A DNA stretch of 22,615 bases from Candidatus Dormiibacterota bacterium (GTDB lineage: Bacteria; Chloroflexota; Dormibacteria; Dormibacterales; Dormibacteraceae). Every line of letters starts with the position of its first letter. Positions within the stretch are counted from its first letter, which is position 1. The stretch lies in contig PLYD01000243.1 in assembly GCA_003151665.1 (NCBI GenBank), positions 1-22,615 on the forward strand, given 5' to 3'. A program made the position numbers and the translations under genes. Positions 7,445-14,095 of the stretch are shown here, piece after piece. A model generated the notes under the pieces. That model saw only the letters and a program-made list of their open reading frames with translations, had not been told where the DNA came from and did no database searches.

Positions 7445-8157
7445 TCCGAGTCCCTCCCCGATAGCTTGAGGAAGGCTTCTTCGAGGTTGTTGGTGCCCGC
7501 GGCGGCCCGGACCTCGGCCGGCGAACCCTCGCTAAGCAGCTTTCCAAACCGTATGAGGCCCAGGCGCTGGCAACGCTCCGCTTCATCCATCACGTGGCTG
7601 GAGACGAGGATCGTTGTGCCGGCGGCGGCCATATCACGGAAGTGCTCCCAGAACTGCACGCGCAGCTGTGGGTCCACGCCAACCGTTGGTTCGTCGAGTA
7701 GGAGAAGGCGTGGGTGGTGGACCAGCGCACACGCGAGCGAACACCGTTGCCGCATGCCGCCGCTGAGAGTGCTGACGACCGATTTGCGTCTCTCTTCGAG
7801 TTCTACTGTCTTCAATACCTCGGTGACGTTGCCGTCGGCTCCGGATATCGCGGCGAAGAAGCGCAGGTTCTCCTCTACCGAAAGATCTGGGTAGAGGGCG
7901 GCCGCCTGGGTCATGTAACCGACGCTGCTGAGGATGTTCAAGTCGGGCATTCTGTGGCCGAGGACGCTGACGTTCCCGGAGTCAGGAGCGACCAGGCCAA
8001 CGATGGCGCGGATCAAAGTGGTCTTGCCCGACCCGTTCGGGCCAAGCAGGCCGTAGATCTCGCCTTGTCTTACACGAAGGGTGATGCCGTCGAGCGCGCG
8101 CAGCGTTCCGAACGACTTGACGACGTTGTCGACATCAACCGCGAACGCCTCACTCAT
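7441..8157 (-). CDS. ABC transporter ATP-binding protein
   Basis: A 238-residue ATPase subunit, full length for the family. It contains Walker A GPNGSGKTT (about residues 38-46), a Q-loop in GYMTQAAALYPDLS, signature LSGGMRQRCSLACALVHHPRL, Walker B LLLLDEPTVGVDP and the H-loop SSHVMDEAERC. The sequence is of the CcmA/DrrA type that pairs with ABC-2 permeases. The start ATG 8157 overlaps the tetR stop by 4 nt (ATGA), and a GAGGAG run just upstream serves as ribosome binding site. The stop overlaps the permease start by 4 nt. The whole set is therefore likely read from the tetR promoter and controlled by that regulator. Confidence 0.95.
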   Translation of the reverse strand: MSEAFAVDVDNVVKSFGTLRALDGITLRVRQGEIYGLLGPNGSGKTTLIRAIVGLVAPDSGNVSVLGHRMPDLNILSSVGYMTQAAALYPDLSVEENLRFFAAISGADGNVTEVLKTVELEERRKSVVSTLSGGMRQRCSLACALVHHPRLLLLDEPTVGVDPQLRVQFWEHFRDMAAAGTTILVSSHVMDEAERCQRLGLIRFGKLLSEGSPAEVRAAAGTNNLEEAFLKLSGRDSE

Positions 8158-8936
8158 CGCGTCTCCTCCTCATCCGGCCGCATCGACCGCAGCCAGCTCT
8201 CGGCCAGCTCGGTCACCGCCTGCTCACCGTCGATATCGATACCCAGCGCGCGCTCCACGGCCGGCTTTGTCAGCACGTGAATGAAAATCGGACCGACGAA
8301 CAATTGCAGCGCCAGCAGGGGGGACATCGGGCGCAGCCGCCCTGACATCATCTGTGCCAGCACGTAAGCCCCGACCGATCCCACGATCGTCTGCAGTGCC
8401 TCGCGCACAGTCTCTTCGGCGTCCGGGGCCAATGAGCTCACTTCGAAGATTGCTGCCCGCAGAAGGCCGAGGCGCGGTTTGCCTGACCCGTAAACCGTGC
8501 GATAGACGGTCCGCGCGATCTCAGGCATCACGACCTCTGGAGGCTCATCTTTCATCTCGGTTGCCAGGCGGCTCACTGGTTCTAGCGGCGAGTAGGTCCG
8601 GACGAGGCTCGTGAAGAGGGCCGGCTTGCCCGGGTACAGGCGGTAGAGGGTGGCCCGTGAGACCCCGGCCCGAATGGCCAGGTCATCCATGGAGAGGGCG
8701 GCCAACCCGTGCGCGCCAACCAGGTCGAAGGCTGCATCCAGGATTCGTTCTCGTGCCCCCGGCTCAGGCTGCACGGCCAGGGCTTCGAGCAAGGCGCCCC
8801 GTGACTCGAAGGCGCGATAGAAGCTGGCCCGCGACACCCCCGCTGCTTCGGCGAACTGCGCTACTGTCGGTTTTTCTCCCGTGGCGAGCACCCCGGCCGC
8901 CTTCCGAAGGATGCGATCCCGGGTTCGCGTCGCCAC
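8154..8936 (-). CDS. TetR-family repressor with two tandem N-terminal HTH domains
   Basis: A 260-residue regulator, about 60 longer than a typical TetR protein. The extra length is a second DNA-binding domain. HTH 1 covers residues about 6-52 (TVAQFAEAAGVSRASFYRAF), and HTH 2 about 61-112 (MDDLAIRAGVSRATLYRLY); both carry the TetR_N signature ending in F/LYR. The remaining 150 residues are the usual helical ligand-binding and dimerisation part; the ligand is unknown. The start is GTG 8936, which lies 7 nt after a TAGTAT -10 box, suggesting a leaderless mRNA. The gene overlaps the ABC ATPase gene by 4 nt. The 37-bp palindrome immediately upstream is the probable operator, so the protein likely represses itself and the exporter until an effector binds. 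Confidence 0.92.
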   Translation of the reverse strand: MATRTRDRILRKAAGVLATGEKPTVAQFAEAAGVSRASFYRAFESRGALLEALAVQPEPGARERILDAAFDLVGAHGLAALSMDDLAIRAGVSRATLYRLYPGKPALFTSLVRTYSPLEPVSRLATEMKDEPPEVVMPEIARTVYRTVYGSGKPRLGLLRAAIFEVSSLAPDAEETVREALQTIVGSVGAYVLAQMMSGRLRPMSPLLALQLFVGPIFIHVLTKPAVERALGIDIDGEQAVTELAESWLRSMRPDEEETR

Positions 8937-8941
8937 CGATA

Positions 8942-8978
8942 CGATACTAGACGAGACGTCGCGTCTCGTCTAGTATCG
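8942..8978. promoter_or_regulatory. Perfect palindromic operator with two opposed promoters (TetR site)
   Basis: The 17-nt arms cgatactagacgagacg (8942-8958) and their exact reverse complement (8962-8978) flank the centre TCG. Each arm contains the pentamer AGACG twice in tandem (8949-8953 and 8954-8958; mirrored at 8962-8966 and 8967-8971). On the plus strand TAGACG (8948-8953), a 17-nt spacer and TAGTAT (8971-8976) form a promoter. By symmetry the same -35/-10 pair is present on the minus strand (8972-8967 and 8949-8944), the latter ending 7 nt before the tetR GTG. A repressor bound here would block both directions. An intrinsic terminator is unlikely: no U-tract follows on either strand. 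Confidence 0.75.
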
Positions 8979-9019
8979 ATCCTTAACCTGCTGGCTGGGA
9001 AAGGCCCCCGTCGCCCGGC

Positions 9020-9025
9020 TAGCTT
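9020..9025 (+). promoter_or_regulatory. Putative -10 box for a leaderless mRNA of the small secreted protein
   Basis: TAGCTT (TAnnnT) ends 7 nt before the GTG at 9033. It overlaps the alternative TTG start at 9024, so it argues for GTG 9033. The palindromic promoter at 8942-8978 could also serve this gene. Confidence 0.35.
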
Positions 9026-9032
9026 GGAGTTT

Positions 9033-9512
9033 GTGAAGTCAATCCTGGCGCTGGGCACGGCGCTATTGATGGCCGTATGCAGCGCTCACGTCGCGGCCAC
9101 GACACGCCCTTCGCCACCGACTTTGAGCCGGGACGAAGCCGAGCAGCTGATCCTGCGAGCCGATGACCTCAAGCGCCAAGCCTTCGAGTTTCCGGGGACG
9201 GCACTTCCAAATGCGTTTGCCGGGTCCGCGCTGAAGATGCTGGAGGAGCAATCCCAGAACCTAGGACGGCGGGGCTTACGCGAGGACGAGCGAAACGTTA
9301 GTCGCGAGCTCGTCTCCTGGGATTCGATTTCGGCTGAGGGGGTCCTGCAGGTCACCGCCGAGCGTCGCCTTGTGAGTCCTGACCAGCTGAGCCCGCCGTG
9401 GTCCGCAACGGTGCGGCAATGGTGGGTGCGGCTGCAGTTTGTGAACGGCAACTGGAAGGTGGTCGAGCAGGAGGACCTGCCGCCGGACCAGTGGCGGTCA
9501 GTCATGACGTAG
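9033..9512 (+). CDS. Small secreted or lipid-anchored hypothetical protein
   Basis: A 159-residue protein with an N-terminal signal (VKSILALGTALLMAVCSAHVAA). Cleavage after AHVAA or lipidation at the Cys in MAVC are both possible. The mature part begins with a Thr/Pro stretch, then a helical acidic segment (LSRDEAEQLILRADDLKRQAFEF). The C-terminal part contains WWVRLQFVNGNWKVVEQEDLP, which looks like the last strands of a small alpha+beta (cystatin/NTF2-like) fold. I do not recognise a family. It lies upstream of the second sigma factor, 36 nt away, and downstream of the bidirectional palindromic promoter, so it could belong to either regulon. Confidence 0.65.
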   Translation: MKSILALGTALLMAVCSAHVAATTRPSPPTLSRDEAEQLILRADDLKRQAFEFPGTALPNAFAGSALKMLEEQSQNLGRRGLREDERNVSRELVSWDSISAEGVLQVTAERRLVSPDQLSPPWSATVRQWWVRLQFVNGNWKVVEQEDLPPDQWRSVMT

Positions 9513-9548
9513 GCGGTTTCCTCCCAACCCGGTCAAGACGGTGTGAAG

Positions 9549-10127
9549 ATGGCTGTCCGCTATTCGGCCCGCCAACCGTATTCAGAGATGATGGAGGCAG
9601 CACTGTCACTCATCGACTCCGGCTCCCGAGCGCTCACACCTGACGAGCTGTGCCGGATCTATGCACCCAAGGTGTGCCGGTTCGCGGCGATGATCACTCG
9701 CAGCTCCGAGGAGGCCGACGACCTTGCGCAGGATGCGCTGCTGCGGGCAGTCCGAGCGATCAGCTCATACGACCCGTCGAAAGGTACGCCGGACGCATGG
9801 CTGTGGCGGATCGTGGTCAACGCCGGCCGGGATGCAGCCCGCCGTCGCGAGCTGGCACGTGGACTTCTCGAAAGGCTGATGTTCACCACGCCGCGCGAGT
9901 CGGAGTCGGTCGAAGACGCGGTACTCGTGCGCCTGCGTGACGCCGAGCTGCACGCACACATCAGGTCACTGCGCTACCGCGACCGGACGCTTCTCGCGCT
10001 CCGCTATGGGTCAGGCCTCGAAGTCGCCGAGGTGGGAGCTGCGGTCGGGTTGAACGCCGATTCGACAGGTAAGGCAATTCGGCGGGCGCTCGCTCGTCTA
10101 CGAGCACGACTGGAGGTATCCCGCTGA
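9549..10127 (+). CDS. ECF-type RNA polymerase sigma factor (second of two)
   Basis: A 192-residue sigma-70 family protein. Region 2 is seen in LCRIYAPKVCRFAAMITRSSEEADDLAQDALLRAVRAI, with the -10 recognition stretch GTPDAWLWRIVVNAGRDAARRR. Region 4 is seen in LRYRDRTLLALRYGSGLEVAEVGAAVGLNADSTGKAIRRALARLRARL. Starts at GTG 9543, ATG 9549 and ATG 9588/9591 are all possible because the first 35 residues are not conserved; I took ATG 9549 as a compromise. The stop overlaps the next start in TGATG, so it is translationally coupled to a membrane protein that probably holds it inactive. It differs strongly in sequence from the sigma factor at 1966, so it is not a recent duplicate. Confidence 0.87.
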   Translation: MAVRYSARQPYSEMMEAALSLIDSGSRALTPDELCRIYAPKVCRFAAMITRSSEEADDLAQDALLRAVRAISSYDPSKGTPDAWLWRIVVNAGRDAARRRELARGLLERLMFTTPRESESVEDAVLVRLRDAELHAHIRSLRYRDRTLLALRYGSGLEVAEVGAAVGLNADSTGKAIRRALARLRARLEVSR

Positions 10128-11140
10128 TGGCTGTCGAAACACTCGAGCAGCGTCTGACCGACCTTGCCCTTGAGGTTCCTGATCCCGACCGGGTCACTGC
10201 CCGCGTTTTGTCGAACGCGCGCATACCTCACAAGAGCCGGCTCCCCCGCGTGCTGGCCTTAGTGGCCGCAGCACTCGTGATCGCGTCGGCGGTGCTCTAC
10301 TTCGTCCCTGCAGCCGATGCTGCCTTGGCGGGCGCGCCGATCGCGGGAAACTTGCTTCGAGACGCCGGCCTCGTCGACGCAGGCAACCGTGTCACTTCGG
10401 TGGGCTCCGTGTCGACCTCCGCGGGATACCGCCTCGAGCTGATCGGGGCATACGCTGACTCGACGCGCACAGTGCTGCTGATTCGTGCAAATCCGGCGAT
10501 CCTGCCACTGGGCCTTGACGCCCGGGTGACCGACCAGTTTGGCCGCTCGTACTTCATTCAGTCGGGTCAGACCGATTCCCGCACGGGCGAGGTGATCGTG
10601 CAGCTGGGCGCCCTCGCGTGGCCTGATGCCGTGACGGGCGCCCGCATCACGCTGAAGGTGACCGACGTCGTGCCGGCATGCTCGTCCGCATCCTTCTGTA
10701 GAGATCCACAGCCTGGGGGTGCCGTGAGCGGCTCATGGGCACTGCCTGCAATCATCGGTATCGACGAGGGAACTGTCCTCGCGCTGCCGGCGCCAGGCCG
10801 TCTTGGCAAGGCAAACTTCCGATTCACGTCAGTTGTGGCTACGCCCGCCACCATCGCAGTCGACATCGAGGTGACGGGCATGTCGATGACCGAGCTGGAC
10901 AAGATCGTGCCCGTCCCCGGCTATGCCAAGGGAACTCCGGCCCTGAATATCGACCTGGTGGGTCCTGATGGGTCCAGCTACAACCTGCGTGGCGGAGGCG
11001 CCGGCGAAACCACAGAAGATCTGAGCGGAGTGCATATTCATATCTGGTGGCCAAGGGAAGCTTCAGCCAGCGGCGACTACCAACTGAAAATCGTTTACGC
11101 CGGTCTGGGTGAGATCGATCGGACGCTGCACGTTCCATAG
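10127..11140 (+). CDS. Membrane-anchored DUF4179-like protein, probable anti-sigma factor
   Basis: A 337-residue protein with about 38 cytoplasmic residues, one transmembrane helix (VLALVAAALVIASAVLYFV, about 41-59) and a large extracytoplasmic beta-rich region. The segment after the helix (GAPIAGNLLRDAGLVDAGNRV, then YRLELIGAYADSTRTVLLIRA) resembles the DUF4179 domain found in anti-sigma partners of Firmicutes and relatives. Two Cys (CSSASFC, about residue 185) may form an external disulfide. No zinc-finger (HxxxCxxC) motif is present in the N-terminal part. The ATG overlaps the sigma stop by one base (TGATG). Role as sensor/anti-sigma is inferred from coupling and topology. The last gene of this set ends at 11140. 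Confidence 0.72.
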   Translation: MAVETLEQRLTDLALEVPDPDRVTARVLSNARIPHKSRLPRVLALVAAALVIASAVLYFVPAADAALAGAPIAGNLLRDAGLVDAGNRVTSVGSVSTSAGYRLELIGAYADSTRTVLLIRANPAILPLGLDARVTDQFGRSYFIQSGQTDSRTGEVIVQLGALAWPDAVTGARITLKVTDVVPACSSASFCRDPQPGGAVSGSWALPAIIGIDEGTVLALPAPGRLGKANFRFTSVVATPATIAVDIEVTGMSMTELDKIVPVPGYAKGTPALNIDLVGPDGSSYNLRGGGAGETTEDLSGVHIHIWWPREASASGDYQLKIVYAGLGEIDRTLHVP

Positions 11141-11193
11141 GTCCGGGCGGAGGGCACTTAACAGGCGGGGTACCAAGTCCAGTCTCAGCTGAT

Positions 11194-11199
11194 TACCGT
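11194..11199 (+). promoter_or_regulatory. Putative -10 box for a leaderless mRNA of the FN3/PKD-like secreted protein
   Basis: TACCGT (TAnnnT) ends 8 nt before the ATG at 11208. No Shine-Dalgarno sequence is visible before that ATG. Confidence 0.3.
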
Positions 11200-11207
11200 C
11201 CATCGCA

Positions 11208-12551
11208 ATGCGTCGGCTGATTGCGCTTCCGATCGGCTTGATTCTTGCTTTGTCTCCTGTACGGGCAGCCGCCAGCTCGTCGTGGGGAAGTGCGGGCTAC
11301 GGGGATCCGCCCGGTTGGTGCACCAATTACTCCGACATGTGGGTGGCCACCGTCGTCACCAATGACCCGCATGTCGGCACGAACCCGGAGCAGAACACCT
11401 TCTACGGCTTTCACCCCAACCCCGGTTACGACGATTGGTACGGGTACTTCTACGGCGATTTCAGGGGATCGCCGGGCGACGCCTCAGGCTGGGTGAAGCT
11501 CCTCCACGAGAACTATCCCGACCACCATCACTGGAACTTCGCGACCAACGGCTGGTCGGTCCATGGGCACGTTAAGGAGTACATCGCCTATTACAACTGG
11601 ACCTTTGGCGGGCAATGCGGAGTTGGCGCCTACGGCAATGGGTCACCCCCACCGTTCATGGCCGACCAATACGGCTATCCGGTCGTCGACATCTACGTCG
11701 ATGCACGGCCGCCATTTGCGCCACAACCGAGGGTCACCGATATGTCCACGACCTCTGTGTCCTTCACCTGGGACCCTGTCAGCGACCAGGGCGATGGGGC
11801 GGGCAAGGATTACTTCGCCTCGGGCATGGGCCACTACTCGTCATGGCTCACGGTCGGCAGCTCACAAACCCGCCTGCAGTCGGCCTCATCAGCCGGCCCG
11901 CGCACGCTCACCCAATCGGACATGAGAGCGGGGGAGACTGCATGCGTTCATGTCATCGCGCTGGACAAGCTGCTCAACGCCACCGGAGAGCGCGTAGCCT
12001 GCGCCGGGCCGCTGGAGCCGCCGCCGATGCCCGACTGGAGCGCGCTCGCAAGCAAGGTCGCGGCCAATCCAATCGCGCCGGGCCTGGTCGGCCTCGACTC
12101 GCTGCTCTGGCTCGATCCGACGCCGGCCGCCACGACGGTGCATGAGACCTACGGCGGCATCGAATACGCCGTTACAGCGGTTCCTAACGGCGCCTCATGG
12201 GATTTCGGCGATGGTGGCAGCGAGACTTTTCCTGACGCATCAGGTTTCGGACGCCCGTACCCGCAGGCCTCGGCGGTTGCGCACGTGTACCAGGCCCACG
12301 ATCAGGCCGGGTATCACGTCAGCTCGACGGTGACCTATTCGGTGAGCTGGACCGCGTCGATCAACGGCAGAACGGTGGGGCCGTACCCGCTGGGCACAGC
12401 TGATGTCGATGCTCAGCCCCTCCTTTATCCGGTCGAGCAGGCGCAGCCCGAGCTGGTCTTGGGCGGTCAGGTCGCGGACCAGCCGGTCATGCCGGCAACG
12501 GCGATGGCGACGACAGGGCCAGCCGGTGTGGTGGCCCGGTACTGGGAGTAA
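11208..12551 (+). CDS. Secreted protein with FN3-like and PKD-like segments
   Basis: A 447-residue extracellular protein. Residues 1-22 are a signal peptide (MRRLIALPIGLILALSPVRAAA). The first 160 residues are very rich in Trp, Tyr, Gly and His (for example DDWYGYFYGDF, NYPDHHHWNF) and match nothing I know. Residues about 165-265 look like a fibronectin type III domain (APQPRVTDMSTTSVSFTWDPVSDQ). Around residue 330 the motif SWDFGDGGSETF, with VAHVYQAHDQAGYHVSSTVTYSV, is typical of a PKD fold. There is no C-terminal anchor or sorting signal. It may be a surface or matrix protein. Its last 85 nt overlap the 3' end of the convergent PPOX gene. Confidence 0.8.
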   Translation: MRRLIALPIGLILALSPVRAAASSSWGSAGYGDPPGWCTNYSDMWVATVVTNDPHVGTNPEQNTFYGFHPNPGYDDWYGYFYGDFRGSPGDASGWVKLLHENYPDHHHWNFATNGWSVHGHVKEYIAYYNWTFGGQCGVGAYGNGSPPPFMADQYGYPVVDIYVDARPPFAPQPRVTDMSTTSVSFTWDPVSDQGDGAGKDYFASGMGHYSSWLTVGSSQTRLQSASSAGPRTLTQSDMRAGETACVHVIALDKLLNATGERVACAGPLEPPPMPDWSALASKVAANPIAPGLVGLDSLLWLDPTPAATTVHETYGGIEYAVTAVPNGASWDFGDGGSETFPDASGFGRPYPQASAVAHVYQAHDQAGYHVSSTVTYSVSWTASINGRTVGPYPLGTADVDAQPLLYPVEQAQPELVLGGQVADQPVMPATAMATTGPAGVVARYWE

Positions 12552-12877
12552 CGCGCGGCGAGGAGACGCAGCGCATTTTTGACCTCGCCCTCATCAGTCA
12601 CCACTCGCGCAACGCCGTCAAGCCGAACCCACCACAGCTTGTCCCAGTCGTCTTCGTAATGGTCGACGAGAACCGAAACCGCACGGTTCGCGGCGATGTT
12701 GCGGAGGCGCTTCAGATCGGTCGTTTGTTTGGGCTTCGAGTCGACAGCGAAGTAGAGGGTCTGCTCATCGAGCGCGAAGCAGATCGGCACGATATGCGGC
12801 CGTCCATCTGCGTCGACGGTCGCCAAACGCGCGACGTACGCAGACGCGACGCGGCGCCCCATGTCATGCCGATCCAT
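12467..12877 (-). CDS. PPOX-class (F420-dependent type) oxidoreductase, pyridoxamine-phosphate-oxidase fold
   Basis: A 136-residue split-barrel flavin/deazaflavin-binding protein. The pattern VASAYVARLATVDADGRPHIVPICFALDEQTLYFAVD, then KPKQTTDLKRLRNIAANRAVSVLVDHYEDDWDKLWWVRLDGVARVV, matches the family annotated as PPOX class F420-dependent oxidoreductase (TIGR03668-like). The substrate is unknown, and whether F420 or FMN is used cannot be read from sequence alone. The length is normal. The last 28 codons lie antisense to the end of the secreted-protein gene, including the conserved PAGPVVAIAVAGMTGW segment, so the overlap is genuine here. It is divergent from the DUF998-like gene, 28 nt apart. 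Confidence 0.9.
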   Translation of the reverse strand: MDRHDMGRRVASAYVARLATVDADGRPHIVPICFALDEQTLYFAVDSKPKQTTDLKRLRNIAANRAVSVLVDHYEDDWDKLWWVRLDGVARVVTDEGEVKNALRLLAARYSQYRATTPAGPVVAIAVAGMTGWSAT

Positions 12878-12893
12878 CAGCGCAGTTTGCGAC

Positions 12894-12899
12894 TATCGT
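12894..12899 (+). promoter_or_regulatory. Putative -10 box for a leaderless mRNA of the DUF998-like gene
   Basis: TATCGT (TAnnnT) ends 6 nt before the GTG at 12906, in the 28-nt gap between divergent genes. Confidence 0.35.
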
Positions 12900-12905
12900 T
12901 GCCCG

Positions 12906-13625
12906 GTGAGGCGCCTCACCGCCGTGCTTGGTATCGGCGCGCCCGTTTTGTCGGTGCCCATCGTCCTGATCGGCGGCCTGATGACGCCGGAATACGATCC
13001 GGCTCTGAAGACGATCAGCCGTCTCGCCGAGCCAGGGCTATCCGCAGCGCCCGGCATCGGGTTTTCGATCTTGATCGTCGGTCTGGCCCTTATCGGACTT
13101 GCGGCCAATTTGGGACCGCGCGCTTTCGGCGGCCGGGCCCTGCTGGCGATCGCCGGCGCTTCGTTGGTGCTCGCCGCCCTGGTGCCCCTCAACCCGGCCT
13201 CAGAGCAAGCCTCGACGATTCACCGATTCGCAACTGCCACGCCAATGCTGGCGTTGGTGGCCGCTCCACTGGCCATCGCACCCTCGCTGCGCGGGCGCGA
13301 AGGCTGGCGCGGCTATGGCCGGCTCTCGTTTCGAGTCGGCGCCGCGTCCGTCGGAATGCTGCTGATTGGACTTGCATTGCTGCCCACCACATTCGCGGTC
13401 GGCGCCTGGGAGCGCTGCTTGCTCGCACTGCCACTGGCCCGGACGGTGCTGATGTCGGCGCGCCCTCTCCACTCCAGCAGCACGGAACCGATGTTGGCGT
13501 CGGCGACCGAGAACACCTCCCACATGTCGACGCCGATCGATTCGATCAGCAGCTCTCCGGCAACCATCTCGACGCACGAGACGATGAAAGCGCCGACCGC
13601 GACCGCAAGCAGCACCCTGTCGTAA
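12906..13625 (+). CDS. DUF998-like integral membrane protein
   Basis: A 239-residue frame with about five or six membrane helices: VLGIGAPVLSVPIVLIGGL, GFSILIVGLALIGLAANL, LLAIAGASLVLAALVPL, TPMLALVAAPLAIA and VGMLLIGLALLPTTF. The layout, with ISRLAEPG after helix 1 and a conserved Glu-Arg (WERC) near the end, resembles DUF998 proteins; function unknown. I chose the GTG at 12906 because residues upstream (MSCRSISAVCDYRC) are not membrane-like and a -10 box sits just before. Membrane-like sequence ends near 13460. The last 55 or so residues (Ser/Thr-rich) lie antisense to the CDP-alcohol transferase gene and are probably a run-on tail. Confidence 0.72.
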   Translation: MRRLTAVLGIGAPVLSVPIVLIGGLMTPEYDPALKTISRLAEPGLSAAPGIGFSILIVGLALIGLAANLGPRAFGGRALLAIAGASLVLAALVPLNPASEQASTIHRFATATPMLALVAAPLAIAPSLRGREGWRGYGRLSFRVGAASVGMLLIGLALLPTTFAVGAWERCLLALPLARTVLMSARPLHSSSTEPMLASATENTSHMSTPIDSISSSPATISTHETMKAPTATASSTLS

Positions 13626-14038
13626 CGGCCACCAATCAACGTGATGACCGCGAACCCGTAGAGCAGCCCACCCGCCACCCTCGACGAGTAGAGGCGCAGG
13701 TTCGGCAGACGTCGAAGGTTGACGATGCCGATCCCGACCGCGACCAGGTAGACCAAAAACGCGCAGGCGATCAGTGCTGCGTTGTCGCCGGCGACCTCAG
13801 GATGCAGGGCTGCGATCCAGGCGACGGCCGAAAGCAGGACGAGCGTGTCAGCGATCAGGTCGAGGCGCGCGCCCGCCGGCGAGACCTGTCCGAATCGGCG
13901 AGCGACGAGCCCGTCGAGGAAATCGGTGACTCCCACAGCGATCAGGCCCGCCCCGACGATTCGCCCGTTGCCCATCAGCGCGTACACCCAGATGAGCGGC
14001 AGAAGAATGATCCGCAGCCAGGTGATGGCATCGGCCAT
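13313..14038 (-). CDS. CDP-alcohol phosphatidyltransferase family membrane enzyme
   Basis: Transfers a phosphatidyl or related group from a CDP-activated donor to an alcohol (for example glycerol-phosphate or inositol-phosphate) at the membrane. The full active-site motif is present: D39-x2-D42-G43-x2-A46-R47-x8-G56-x3-D60-x3-D64. Hydrophobic helices follow (LIADTLVLLSAVAWIAAL, AALIACAFLVYLVAVGIGIV, VAGGLLYGFAVITLIGG, VLLAVAVGAFIVSCVEMVAGELL). The start ATG 14038 has a GGGGG ribosome-binding run 8 nt upstream (14047-14051); an ATG at 14059 and longer starts are in frame. The product is 241 residues. The last 50 or so (Ser/Ala-rich) overlap the DUF998 frame and look like tail. Which lipid it makes cannot be decided. 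Confidence 0.85.
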   Translation of the reverse strand: MADAITWLRIILLPLIWVYALMGNGRIVGAGLIAVGVTDFLDGLVARRFGQVSPAGARLDLIADTLVLLSAVAWIAALHPEVAGDNAALIACAFLVYLVAVGIGIVNLRRLPNLRLYSSRVAGGLLYGFAVITLIGGRYDRVLLAVAVGAFIVSCVEMVAGELLIESIGVDMWEVFSVADANIGSVLLEWRGRADISTVRASGSASKQRSQAPTANVVGSNASPISSIPTDAAPTRNESRP

Positions 14039-14083
14039 CCGAAGCGCCCCCTTTCGCATAAGCGAAGTCTGCCCGGCGGAAGC

Positions 14084-14089
14084 TATCTT
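14084..14089 (+). promoter_or_regulatory. Putative -10 box for a leaderless mRNA of the DUF2203 gene
   Basis: TATCTT (TAnnnT) ends 6 nt before the GTG at 14096. No ribosome-binding sequence is seen between them. Confidence 0.35.
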
Positions 14090-14095
14090 TGACCC

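Noticed and set aside
8942..8978. Palindrome read as an intrinsic terminator
   Set aside because: No U-tract on either side, it lies directly before a start codon, and no gene ends there.
12659..14092. 477-residue plus-strand frame
   Set aside because: Runs antisense to the PPOX and CDP-alcohol transferase genes and across the DUF998-like gene in another frame. Composition is Arg/Asp/Gln-rich with no domain.
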